A stretch of 64,000 bases of DNA from Coleophoma eucalyptorum. Taxonomy: Eukaryota; Ascomycota; Leotiomycetes; Helotiales; Dermateaceae. Below are positions 22,872 through 33,718 of the stretch, piece by piece. The position numbers were made by a program, and so were the translations under genes. The first letter of the stretch is position 1. Every line of letters begins with the position of its first letter. The notes under the pieces are model-generated. The model saw nothing but the letters and a program-made list of their open reading frames with translations, searched no databases and was not told where the DNA came from. Location of the stretch: contig JALRME010000007.1 in assembly GCA_026120035.1 (NCBI GenBank), forward strand, positions 1,054,001-1,118,000, read 5' to 3'.

Positions 22872-25176
22872 ATGTCGAGTTATAGCAAAGGTCCAAGCGA
22901 AGTAAGTAACACACTTCTATTCTCCTTCAGCTAATTAAGCTATGTAAACCAGCCTCCATTATTTGACCTTACAGTACCTCAGCATTTTGACCAGACTGTG
23001 AAAAAGCATGGAGATCGCATGGCAGTTATATCTCGAGGTCAGGGCAAAAGACTTACTTACTCGGACTTGGACCACAAAAGCAATGCTTTGGCCCATGGCT
23101 TGAAGAATTTGGGCGTTAAGAAAGGTGACAGAGTTGCTGTAAGCCTGGGTATGTGAGCATTCTTTCACTAGAACCGTTGCCCACTTCGCCGTCCATTGAA
23201 CTTTTGTACCATCAAAATGATGCAGTGCTAACATCGAAGATTTTCCATAGGTAATAACGTCGAATTTGCTATGGTAGTTTTTCTCAATAAGCGCCTCTCC
23301 ATGGAGTAAGCTAACACTAATTTCCAAGACGACATATGCGTTGTTCAAGCTTGGAGCTATCCTAGTAAGTTGACCGTAGCTAGGCTAGCATTTGATTTTA
23401 CCATATATGAACGTAAACTTTGTGTCTGTACAACCAAGTGGGATTTCAATGACCGAAACTCTTCAAATTGTTTCCTCGTCTCAGCTACAGAGCAAACAGG
23501 GTTTGATGAGGTTCTTGGTGATTGGCAGAGAAAAGAGGTACTTAGTGTGTCAGAAGGAAGGAGAAGTGGCTATGCCTATACAGGTTTTGCACCAGCCATT
23601 TTTCATAAGTGCTTTATGCCATGTGGCATTTGAGTAGGGCGTTGTTGACTGGAGCAAATAGGTACCGCTCAACCCGGCATTCAATTCAAAGCAGGTGATC
23701 GCTGCGCTGGCGCACTTATCTGCATCTCACTTGATCATTGGAGCAGAGACCAGTCTACCTTATAAAGCTCCTCGGGAGAATGTCACCCTCCTCAGCCAAC
23801 TTGTGCCAGATCTAGCAGGTTCGAAGTGTGAATCACCTGCTGTCCCTTCACTTCGCAACATTATACTTGTGGATAATTCTTCGTCTCGCATCGATGTACG
23901 TTCTTTAAGTGTTACAACGCCCTTTACAGATCTGCTTTTCTCTAGCCAAGGCAGTCAAAGTGTGATTCCTGACTCTGTTTTGGATCCAAATGATGTTGTT
24001 AACATCCAGTTCACCTCCGGCACGACATCCATGCCAAAAGCGGCATCACTGACACATCGCTCGATCCTCAACAACGGGTTTTTCATTGGAGAAAGAATGG
24101 GGTTGACACCGTCGGACATCGTCTGCTGTCCTCCACCACTATTTCACTGTTTCGGATGTATCCTAGGATACATGGCGACGGCCACACATGGTACAGCGAT
24201 TCTTTTTCCGTCCGAAGCCTTCAATCCAGAAGCCACTCTCCTTTCTATCCAGGAAGAAGAAGCAACAGCTCTTTATGGTGTAGCAACCATGTTTGTAGCA
24301 GAACTAGAACTTTTACAAAATGGCATGATATCGAATACTGGATTTGACAAACTCCGCACTGGAATCGCTGCTGGCAGCAGCGTCCCAAGCAGATTGATGG
24401 AGAAGCTTCACAAAACGCTGAACTTGACAGGCCTTACCATTTGCTACGGGATGACCGAAACATCTCCCGTATCGTGTATGACCACCCCAGATGATCCAAT
24501 TCAAAAACGGTTAGATACGGTTGGAAAATTGCTGCCTCACGTAGAAGCCAAGGTGGTAGATGTATCTGATCAGACCAAGATTCTGTCAATAGGAGAGAAA
24601 GGTGAACTGATGGTGTCTGGCTATTTAGTCATGAAGGGCTATTGGGGTGACGAAGCGAAGACTCGGGAGGTGATGACAATTGAGAAGGGGGAGGACGGAA
24701 TTGAAAAAATTTGGATGCACACTGGAGACGAGGCATCCATGGATGAGGATGGATATGTCAAGATCACAGGTCGCATCAAGGACCTCATTATCCGAGGAGG
24801 CGAAAACATACATCCTCTTGAGGTGGAGAATATCCTATTTGCACATGAGCATATTGCAGAAGCCAGTGTTGTAGGGCTTCCAGATGAGAAATATGGAGAG
24901 TGTGTTGCAGCTTTCATTGTGGTGCACAAAGGCGTTGTGGTTGGAAAGGACGATGCTGGGAATGGACTTCCAATAGAAACGATAGATTCTTCAAGCTCAA
25001 AACATCTGACTGCTAAGGAGGCGAAGGATTGGGTTAGAAGCAAACTGAGCAATCACTTAGCGCCTAAGTATGTTTTCTGGGTTGAAGAATATCCCAAGAC
25101 AGCGAGTGGGAAGATTCAGAAATTCAAACTCAAAGAAGATGGTATGAGACTGCTCAGGTTAGGTCATCAGGAATAA
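22872..25176 (+). CDS. Medium-chain acyl-CoA ligase (AMP-binding, ACSF2-like)
   Basis: Exons 22872-22901, 22953-23148, 23251-23273, 23329-23364 and 23662-25176 give 599 residues. Motifs in order are FTSGTTSMPKAA (about residue 213, P-loop), YGMTETSP (about 358), MHTGDEASMDEDGYVKITGR followed by KDLIIRGGEN (about 464), and PKTASGKIQ with the catalytic Lys (about 573). The order and length match ACSF2-type fatty-acid ligases, which activate a carboxylic acid with ATP and transfer it to CoA. The P-loop lacks two usual glycines (TSGTTGxPKG), which is unusual but may be a property of this fungal branch. The C-terminus (GHQE) is not a peroxisomal signal, and no strong mitochondrial leader is seen. 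The fourth intron is 297 bp, far longer than the others. Neighbours are an SDR upstream and an opposite-strand GNAT downstream. Confidence 0.9.
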
Positions 25177-25338
25177 GATAGAAAGCCAGATAAATTTGCG
25201 ACTGAACACGTATTGAGGCTCCTTGGTCCTGCATAGAAGTAGTTTTCAAATATTCATTAGCAAAATATCCGAAAGAGAAATCCAAGACTTAGCCAATTCC
25301 CTATTTTCGTTGGTAACCTCAACCTCAACCAGATGTGA

Positions 25339-26187
25339 TCACTGAGCCTTCGTCACAACTGTCCCACCTTGCCTAAACTCCTCCAGCTTCTTCTTCTGCT
25401 TTCCCTCATGATCAAAGTTCTCCGCAGCAAGCCACGCGTCCAAAGAAGTCTTAATACCACCACTCCACTCATCATCCGTAATACTAGACCACCAGGAATC
25501 TCTCCTTCTACCTTTGACGACCAGGTGCTTTCTAAAGATGCCCTCATATGTGAATCCGAATCTGAGGGCAGCTCTTTTACTCGGTTCATTGAGACTGTTG
25601 GCTTTCCATTCGCAGCGTAGATAGTGCAGCGATTCAAAGCAGTGCTTTATTAAGAGGTAGACTGCTTCTGTAGCCGCGGTAGTCCGCTGCAGCGCCTTGC
25701 TGTACAACACCATCCCGACTTCGATACTGCGGTGCTCGGGGACGATGTTGAGATACGAAATAAGGCCTACCAGTTTTGCATTCGCAATGTCTATTGGATG
25801 CTGGGGCGTTGCAGATAGACTGCCGCTTTTGGGCACCCAGATAACGAAGGTGAAGAATGGCGATCCTCTCTCGAGAGACTTAATGAGTTCTGTGAAAGAG
25901 TCGATGTCTGAGAAGGGTCCGCGGGGTATGTATGTCCAGATGGCAGCATTCTCGACCCCTCCCAGGAACTCATAGAGCATTGGCACATGCTCCATGCTCA
26001 GTGGGGTCAGAGTGCAGTATTGGCCATTGAGTGTGACGGGGGTTGGTGGCAAGGCTGTTTGGTCAGGTACCGGCTCGCCTGGTGGATCGTGACGTATTTC
26101 TGGCATTCTGGAGTTTGGAAATAAGCTACGTTCACGGGCGAACAATTCAAGAATGGTATCAATGTGGAAGTTCGGGGACTCAAACAT
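25339..26187 (-). CDS. GNAT-family acetyltransferase (RimJ/RimL type)
   Basis: A single exon of 282 residues. From about residue 50 it matches the acetyltransf_3 pattern: VTLNGQYCTLTPLSMEHVPML opens the domain, LVGLISYLNIVPEHRSIEVG forms the central strands, and RCEWKANSLNEPSKRAALRFGF carries the acetyl-CoA loop. FGFTYEGIFRKHLVVKGRRRDS near the end is typical of RimJ/RimL-like enzymes. These transfer an acetyl group from acetyl-CoA to a protein N-terminus or small amine. The frame may start at the later ATG near 26106 (MPEIRHDPPG), since the first 27 residues are not part of the fold. It is convergent with the acyl-CoA ligase, 162 bp from its stop. Confidence 0.88.
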   Translation of the reverse strand: MFESPNFHIDTILELFARERSLFPNSRMPEIRHDPPGEPVPDQTALPPTPVTLNGQYCTLTPLSMEHVPMLYEFLGGVENAAIWTYIPRGPFSDIDSFTELIKSLERGSPFFTFVIWVPKSGSLSATPQHPIDIANAKLVGLISYLNIVPEHRSIEVGMVLYSKALQRTTAATEAVYLLIKHCFESLHYLRCEWKANSLNEPSKRAALRFGFTYEGIFRKHLVVKGRRRDSWWSSITDDEWSGGIKTSLDAWLAAENFDHEGKQKKKLEEFRQGGTVVTKAQ

Positions 26188-26557
26188 ATACGAACCATCC
26201 CTTCTTCGAAAACAAGCCGTTATCGGATCTTACATATTGCGGTGTGAGTCACTCACTCAAGTTGTCGCGCGACCTATTAACAATTGCATCTCAACTGAGC
26301 CATCTTACGGCATGGTCCATGTCACTTGTCAAAAACGTTCAACTTGTCGCCAGTATACAGGTATCCGTATTATGAGGGCGCAAATCTTGCGATTAGATAT
26401 GCATTACCAAAATGACTCCATCCGACAAGTCCCTTTTCTGTTCAGACCAAACTCCACATGTGCTGAACTCATCTGCTTTCTTAAAAAATGTGCCTTAGAT
26501 GGCCGTGAAGAGGGTATGCCGATGCAGCTTCAAAACAAGCCTGGGTATCAAACTGCC

Positions 26558-27933
26558 CTACCGGATTGCAGCTTTCTTTGCCGGCGGACCTTGCTCCTTC
26601 TCCCATTCCAAGTAGTCCTCTTGAATAGCGTCCATCTCCTTCTTTAGATGAATCAATTGCGTTTGATAGTCCTCAAGAATCTACAATTCTAGTTAATAAA
26701 AATCGATATAAGCCCAGGATTAAAACATACCTTCTTTGCTCGTTTGCTCATCTCCTCGTCCAAAATCGCATGGCTCTCTGCACCCGATTTGTCAAGTTCA
26801 CGTTGCAAAAGCCTTGCCCGCTCTTGTACGCTGATCATTCTTGCCCATATCTCTTCAGCTCTTGCGCCAAGACCAGGATCACAGACGCTTCGGTCTAGGT
26901 TCTGCAACTTCTCTCTAAGTTCCTCCTCATCTCCTCCCATAGCGTACCCTCTATTCCTCAAGATCTGGACTTTGGTAGCCAAAGCAAGGCATCTATTCTT
27001 CAGAACTACATGTTTTCGCTTCGCATCCATTGCTCTTATGCTTGTCTTAGTATCGTGTATTTGGAGCATCTGTGTCAGGCAGTTGTTGATCTCATGGAGA
27101 CGTCGATTGTATTCTGCAATATGTCGTTGCTGTGTCTTGATTCGTTCTCCCATTTGCTCAAAACCAGTACAAAGCACAGGTATAAACCCAGGTCCAGGTT
27201 TCTTGGACAGCGCGTCCTCCCATGCCTTAGGATCCTCGTTTGGCGACGGCCGGTAGAATGGCGCCCGCTCCTCCCCAACTTTGTTGTAGAAATAGTATTT
27301 GAAGACGCAATTAGGATTTTGTGGTTCCCATTTCTCAAGAACTAGCTGCATTTGTTCTTGTACACTTTTTTCACCTTTTCAAGGTTAGCTAGCTAGAAAG
27401 CACGGAAGCCATTTACTGAACTCACGAGGATTGATGCCACTATTCGGTATCCACATCGAACTGCCCAGTTGTCCCTGCTGAGCTTGTGCCATGCCATTAT
27501 TCTGTGTGGATCCAGAAAATATACCATTAGGTTGCTGCTGTTGCTGCTGTTGCTGCGTAGAGTTGCCAAATAGACCGCCCTGTGTCTGGTTTTGTTGCTG
27601 GCTCTGTCCAAACCCTCCAAATGTACCTCCGCCCTGCTGATTGTTGTTTTGCCCCATAGAAGCAAAAAGCCCTCCGCCCTGGCTTTGCTGGTTGTTTTGG
27701 GTATTGCCAAAAAGGCCGCTTCCACCGGTCTGTTGATTCTGTTGTTGCTGGTTTTGTTGGTTCTGGCCCAAACCGAACAAACCACCGCCTGTCTGATTAT
27801 TCTGGCCACCAAAAAGACCACCACCTTGTTGGCTTTGCGTCGCTGTGTTTGTTCCTAGTGATCCAAAGAGACCAGTGGATTGCTGAGGTTGTTGGGCAGT
27901 CGTCCCTAAGTTGGATCCAAATAGACTGCTCAT
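26558..27933 (-). CDS. FG nucleoporin Nup54/Nup57
   Basis: Exons complement(27426..27933), complement(26731..27374) and complement(26558..26680) give 424 residues. The first 165 residues form a GLFG-repeat domain: GLFGSL, GLFGGQ, GLFGLG, GLFGNT and GLFGNS separated by Gln/Asn-rich linkers. From about residue 170 the Nup54 domain follows, with [19 protein letters not shown], then a long alpha-helical coiled-coil region. The protein ends [14 protein letters not shown]. In the nuclear pore this subunit sits in the central channel with Nsp1 and Nup49 (Nup62 and Nup58 in animals), and the GLFG part binds transport receptors. The start chosen is MSSLFGSN; an upstream in-frame ATG at 27951 adds six residues. 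CAG/CTG runs near 27535-27560 encode poly-Gln. Confidence 0.93.
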
Positions 27934-28432
27934 CGTAGCTAGCGACAGCACGCGCGCTGTCGAGAACCGTCTAGGAGTCTCTTCGGGATTGTAGAGTGCA
28001 GATGCTGTCGGTGCGAGCTCAGCTTCAGAGATTTGGCGCCGTGGAGCGCGTCTTGATGCTGCAGAAGTCGCGAGAAACTAGAATGGAGCTCAAATTTGAT
28101 GTCGCTAGCCGGTATTGAAACTGCTTGGTCGACTGCTCATGAAGAGGTAAATGATTCAACGATTTTAAAATTTGTCAGATCGGAAGCATTGTGCTGGATG
28201 TACATCGTATTCTTGTCCATCGAAATTTATCTCAAGCTCAAGACTCTACCTTAATCGCGATCTTGCATTAGTGCCTGAGGCTCAACGTATCCTGCTAACA
28301 ACCTTAGACAGCCAATCAGCGTCTTCTGAATCCTGACCTCACATCCTCACTTCAAGCTTCACAGCAGCAACGACGTCTTAATCATTTCAGCCATACCTCC
28401 CCTCAACTCAAACACCTCTTGAGTCTCACAAT
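27934..28432. promoter_or_regulatory. Divergent promoter region, Nup54 / NDUFA8
   Basis: The 499 bp between two divergently transcribed housekeeping genes should carry both promoters. No specific element could be assigned. Confidence 0.45.
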
Positions 28433-29226
28433 ATGGCAAACAGGCAACCACGGTACGAACCCCTAAGCTATAAGCAATCTCAATGGCTCAGCACTCTCAC
28501 TAAACGCTTTCTAGATTCAACCAGTCGGTCCTGGTCGATACTACCCCATTACCTGCAGAGATCCCAGCTGTCACAGAGATCGGGGCCAGTTCAGCGCCGC
28601 TACTATCCGCGAGTTTCTTTATCGGAGCAAGGTGCCAAGCATACAATGATGATTTCATGCAATGCAAAAACGAGAACCCAGGAAAGGGCGAAATTGATTG
28701 CTTGAAGGAGGGACGGAGAGTGACAAGATGCGCGAAGAGTGTGTGAGTGCCACCGATGAAACTGGGATAAATTGTAGAACGGCTATAGGGGATGGGCAGG
28801 CACCTGGCATCCGAATGGCAGAAAAAGCTTCGGTAACCACAAAGCCAATTCGTGGAATGATCGCAGCGAGGATATGGAGTCTGTGAGGACTGGCCTTGAG
28901 AAGGAAACCATTCTTATCTGGTTGGAAGCTGATCCGTGTCAATTGCAGGCTTGCGGACGTGAACAAGCACTGCTTGGATGAATTTCGCAAACACTGGAAA
29001 TGCCTCGACAACAACAACCACCAACTCTGGCAATGCCGACCGGATGAGTGGAAGCTCAACAAATGTGTTTTTGACAACCTGGTAAGATAACTATGTGATT
29101 TGAAATCGAGAGACGCGCATTGTTAACCCTTTCTTGCTGTAGAAACTCGAGAAGACTATTCCAGGTACACCCGAAGGCACAACACCAGTCCATCTTCGCA
29201 AGCGACAAATATATTCTCACCACTGA
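28433..29226 (+). CDS. Mitochondrial complex I subunit NDUFA8 (CHCH protein)
   Basis: Exons 28433-28452, 28515-28742, 28949-29081 and 29143-29226 give 154 residues. It has the four CX9C segments of this subunit: CQAYNDDFMQC, CLKEGRRVTRC, CLDEFRKHWKC and CRPDEWKLNKC, with CLDNNNHQLWQC between the last two. The core EIGASSAPLLSASFFIGARC is nearly invariant among fungal homologues (the 20.8-kDa subunit of Neurospora). Twin CX9C proteins are imported through the Mia40 disulfide relay into the intermembrane space, where NDUFA8 supports complex I assembly. All four junctions restore the family sequence; the first exon encodes only MANRQP plus part of an Arg codon. Confidence 0.93.
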
Positions 29227-29738
29227 ATTTGGCTGTCATGAAGGAAAGATGTGTGAGATATTTGACAGAATGCAAGGATTCGCTACGCCTGTACATAGAA
29301 CAAGATATCGGCAATGGAGAAACAAGTCTGAAGATGGTGATGCATGTCCAGGCATCTTATTCACAGAAAGTCTACACAAAACACCGTTCTCTCTGGGATG
29401 AGTTCTGCACGTATACAATAAAGAAAGGCCAGCAAGCATGAACCGCAAGCAACGGATCACTGGGATTGTAAATCTGATTCCTATTTATTGTTTCTTAGGA
29501 GACATTCGAGTAACTATTTGTCTCCTTTGATAAGCCGAGGACTTCATGACTAGTTCTTCCAGCCCAAATACTCAAATTCAAGTCACTTTAGAGTCCTAAA
29601 CCGTGTAATATCTACAACCATCTTTTGCTCTTGCTTACTAATCAATTGAGCAGCGGATCCTGCAAAGTCTTCATAGCCTCAAGAGCAGGGTGACTCCTGT
29701 CCAAACTCTAGGATATTTTCAACCACCATAGCAGCGCC
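29227..29738. other. Intergenic region, NDUFA8 to methyltransferase
   Basis: A 512-bp gap between same-strand genes. It should hold the NDUFA8 3' untranslated region and the methyltransferase promoter. I see no other feature. Confidence 0.5.
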
Positions 29739-30512
29739 ATGGCGATGTCTGAAAAGGAGCTCAAAGAGCTCGCGGATCCAAAATACTGGGATGAGCGATA
29801 CGTTAAGGAACGAGAAAAGAACGGAGAGGACTCCGAGGCAACACTAGAGTCCTTTGAATGGTTCCGTGATTTTCAAAAGCTACGACCATTCTTCGAGAAG
29901 CACTTACCTCCTCCCCAGAGTGAATGTCACATATTGCACTTAGGATGTGGCAACAGTGTGAGTCCTCAGATGCGTTTCTTCTTTGAGCTTGCTGATTGAC
30001 ATCACGTGCTTCTTTCTAGACTTTGACAGCAGATTTGCATGCTCTGGGGTATACCAACCAGACTAGCGTTGACTTTTCTCAAGTAGTCATAGATGCGATG
30101 AAGACAAAATACTCAGAGCTGCATACACGCTGGGAGTTCATGGATGTTCGAGATCTTCAGTTGCCTGATGCTTCGATTGATGTGGCAATTGACAAAGGCA
30201 CGTTGGATGCTATGATTCATGGCTCTCTCTGGGACCCACCGGAGGATGTTAGAGAGAATGTTGGCAAATATGTAAAAGAGGTATCTAGCCATTTCTGCTT
30301 CTCGTCGATTGCATGTTGATTCGATATAGGTCGGAAGAGTCTTGAAACCAGGAGGCGTGTGGCTGTATATCACATACAGACAACCTCATTTCATGAAGAT
30401 ACACCTTGAGCAGAAAGAATTGTGGGATCTGAACGTGAGCGTTCTGGAAGATCCTGATGGAGCCGGCGGATTCGAGTATTTCAGCTTTGTCATGCAGAAG
30501 AAAAATGACTGA
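29739..30512 (+). CDS. SAM-dependent methyltransferase (EEF1AKMT4/METTL-like)
   Basis: Exons 29739-29957, 30020-30280 and 30330-30512 give 220 residues. PKYWDERY near the N-terminus and the SAM motif ILHLGCGNS (about residue 65) are followed by SVDFSQVVIDAMK, WEFMDVRDLQLPDASIDV and AIDKGTLDAM. VGRVLKPGGVWLYITY forms the last core strands. This combination is typical of the METTL12/METTL13/EEF1AKMT4 branch of class I methyltransferases, several of which methylate lysines of translation factors. A protein-lysine methyltransferase role is therefore likely, but the substrate is not shown by the sequence. No targeting signal is evident, so a cytosolic location is expected. Confidence 0.88.
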
Positions 30513-32309
30513 GTTCCATTTTTATTTGGTATATTCGCCAGCTCATGGGAGTATCATTAGTATTAACTCAATGACAAGGAGGCAACGAGACCGTCTCACC
30601 TCCTGGATCGTCGTGGCTGCTACAAGTCCTGATAAGGCGCACCTGGTTTCTGCTGATGAACATATTGATGGACATAACAACATTTTGCCATATGTTAACT
30701 TGGATAGTAACTCGGCAGTTCTGGCATAGCTCGAGCTCTTCATGCAGGATAGAGAGAGGGACGAGAACCGCCATATCCCCAAAATGTTGACTTCTTTGAA
30801 GTCTTATTACTAGTCAATAGTCGTTCTCGGGTACCTCGACAAGCAACAGCCGCCTCCAAATGCAGCTTACCAGTGTCGAAGTAATGGCAAAAATATGCAA
30901 GGCTGGCCACACTCGGTCAGGATTTCATGGAAATTTTACCTAGCCTAGAAAGCAAGAGGCCCGAAACTGTCGCAACCAACAGCTACAAAAGGCAACATAA
31001 TAAATCTCTTACAGAATATCCATTTATGTGCATGCAGGAAGTAGGCTCAGTAGGTAAGGGTGCAACCAGAACGGAACCTGGCAGGCGATCTCGTCGCGAA
31101 TCGGCTGAGGATTGATCCACTCTTCCATGCGACTCTTGTCTCGTGTCGCGCCAACTCATCTACACTTTCATTTGCTTTTGGGGATTGTGTTGTCGCGTCC
31201 CTTGAGATATTCGAGGACGAATACACTGCTGGGGACGCCACTATACCGTTGGACCGTTAGTAAGCCGCGTTAGTCGAACCGGTCCCCTTTTCAATTGTCC
31301 ATAGATGGCGTCCGGGGAGGGGGGGGGGAGCACACCAACTCCAACCTCCTGAGTTCTAACGAGTAACGAGTAAACCGCTTCACTAACGCCGCATGGGAAA
31401 AAGCAACCTGGCAAGCTAGTAACCTGACAACGTTGGGTCATGGCCGGCCCCGGAAGTTGCTCACAGTCGTACCATAGACACCACCCATGTGGCATTTACC
31501 TGTCTCTGAACTCCAATGTGACTTTCTCCCAGGCACCAATTCCTCTTTCAAGGACACAAACATGGCCAAGGATCGGCGACTGCAGGAAAAGAATGTGACG
31601 AGTGGCATTCCAGATCTCGAGCATCGTTACTTCTTCTTCAACCCACGGCCTATGTCCAAGGAAGTTACAATCCGGGACTAGATCTAGTCATCGTCTCTCC
31701 TTCACCCTTTTTCTTTTGGTTGTGGGCCACGCTTCCAAACGGTGTCTGCGCAGCCTATCAGCGTCGGCTTATGCTGCAACAAGTCAATTGCATCCTATCG
31801 CACGACGCACGAGATAGGTAGTTGCATGTAAACACCTGATGTGAGATGATCAAGGGAAAACGCGTGGCGTTCACACGTCTCTGAATGTAATCTCCCAGTT
31901 TAAAAAGAGCATGGCTCCTCAACCCGGTGACTCTGCCATCAACTGTATTGCCCAGGAGGTATTTGGTTGGCAGTAGAAAACTCCCATCACAGACAATCGG
32001 ATTCAGGCTGGAGGTCCTTCTCGTTACCTCCACCTCAGAAATACTGCTCGTATTGCCTCTCTGCTTCCCTCGTTTTGATGTGCCTTGAGCCGAAGCCGAG
32101 CAATTCCAAATTCCCGCAGAAACCGATATATCAGATTAATTATTAACCTTGTAAACCTTGCGGCATCGTTAACGTCCGACCTGCTACTAGATCGTGGCGG
32201 CTCATCAATATCCAACAAATACCACGGGGTTCTCACTTATATCTTCACCCGCCGGCCCAACAAGAGTCAGAACCCTTACATTACTTCTTAATGCGGAAGA
32301 TTGTCCAAG
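30513..32309. other. Intergenic region with poly(G) tract
   Basis: 1.8 kb between two same-strand genes. Short frames are present in all directions but none is convincing. A run of 10 G lies at 31319-31328. The last few hundred bases are probably the promoter of the rhodopsin-domain membrane protein. Confidence 0.5.
31319..31328 (+). repeat. Poly(G) tract, 10 bases
   Basis: Ten consecutive G after TCCGGGGA, about 1 kb upstream of the rhodopsin-domain gene. Confidence 0.85.
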
Positions 32310-33718
32310 ATGTCAACCGAGGAGTATAATGGCGATCAACTAGTCATCGTTTGTATCTTGTTTCTGGTGCTAACCTGGACTACTGTCGGACTGAGATGCT
32401 TCGTGAGGATGGGGCTCACGGACACTTTTCAAATCGATGACTGGTTGATGGTGACGGCGCAGGTGAAGAGTCCTCTTGCTTCTGAGCCTCATGGGAAGCT
32501 AACATCGGAAGATTGTCTTTACACTTTCGTGCTCCTTCATCCTTCGTGGCGTGCACTATGGAATTGGGAGGCATAATGCGGCTATTGATCAGCCCAACGA
32601 GATAAAAGCACTCATGGTTCGTGACCTACTTCTTCCCGGAAAACAAGTACTAAGCTCTTCACAGTATCAAGCCTTGGCAACTCTTACTTATGTGGCCAAC
32701 ATGATGTTCATCAAGCTCAGCATTTGTGTGCTTCTTCTGAGAATAGCTATCAGACCACTCTACATATGGATTCTTCGGGTCAGCATGGTCATTGTAAGCA
32801 TTTGGTCGGTCGCGATCTTCTTATATGATATCTTCCAGTATGTATATCCTGTGATTGAAGCAGATCTATACTAATGGTATCTATGTAGGTGTACGCCAGT
32901 ACAATCCCAGTGGGATTATACAATCGACAAGTACAAATGTGTAGGGCCAGACAGCGTTGTTAGTGCCGCATATGCCATCTCTGTCATGACAATTCTTTCA
33001 GACTGGCTATATGCGCTCCTGCCAATTCCTATGATTTGGAATATAAACATGACCTCACAAGCAAAATTCACCGTGGGGGTGATCCTATCACTTGGCATAT
33101 TGTAAGTGCATCTAGCTGAACGGAACCGAATCGAGTTGGCATTTCGTTACTTTCAATCACTAATTTCTCTTCTTAGTGCGAGTGTAGCAACACTCATCCG
33201 TATGCGGTTTCTCATTGACTTGACAAACGTAGACGATATACTATGTAAGTCTCTTCTGTCCCTCTGAGCAAGTCCACCAACACTAAAACCCTCCCCAAGA
33301 TGCAGGCACCAACCCCATGATATGGACGCTCGTCGAACCTGGAGTTGCAATAGTCGCCGCATCTTTAATTACCATCCGACCACTCCTGCGCAGGCTCAAC
33401 TTCCGGGGCTTCGTAACCACTAATCAGACGCCTGCTGGCAGGCGAGAAGGACGGTACGGCCATTCCATCAGTCTACGAGACGATATTGCTCACGGCTCTG
33501 GATCATGGAACACGACAACGACAAGCACGTCTGTGGGAAACTTACGACGATTTAGTCTTAGTCGACTGGCCCATGAAGAGGCAGGGAACCAGGTCTCGAC
33601 AGTCACGAGCGAAACACTGCTGGGTGATGGGAACAGTGATGAGTTTATTTTGGGCGAGAATCGGATTCAAAAGACGGTGGATGTCACAGTTGTTCATTCG
33701 TCGAAGGATAGGATTTGA
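32310..33718 (+). CDS. Rhodopsin-domain integral membrane protein (PTH11/SAT4-like)
   Basis: Exons 32310-32462, 32512-32616, 32665-32837, 32889-33101, 33177-33244 and 33300-33718 give 376 residues. There are about seven membrane segments: LVIVCILFLVLTWTTVGLR, the one around IVFTLSCSFILRGVHYGIG, ALATLTYVANMMFIKLSICV, ILRVSMVIVSIWSVAIFL, DWLYALLPIPMIWNI, FTVGVILSLGIFASVATLI and MIWTLVEPGVAIVAASLI. DDWLM after the first segment, CTPV..QW and the LVEPGVAI block are hallmarks of the fungal rhodopsin-domain family. Some members (PTH11) sense host surfaces in pathogens; most are uncharacterised. There is no CFEM domain. The long cytoplasmic tail is Ser/Thr-rich. Intron 32617-32664 is 48 bp, a multiple of three, and contains no stop, so it could be retained. 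Its donor GTTCGT is weak but its TACTAAG branch point is strong. Confidence 0.85.

Noticed and set aside
23370..23633. Plus-strand frame inside the ligase gene
   Set aside because: Falls entirely in the fourth intron; splicing around it restores the conserved GAIL-VPLNPAFNS.
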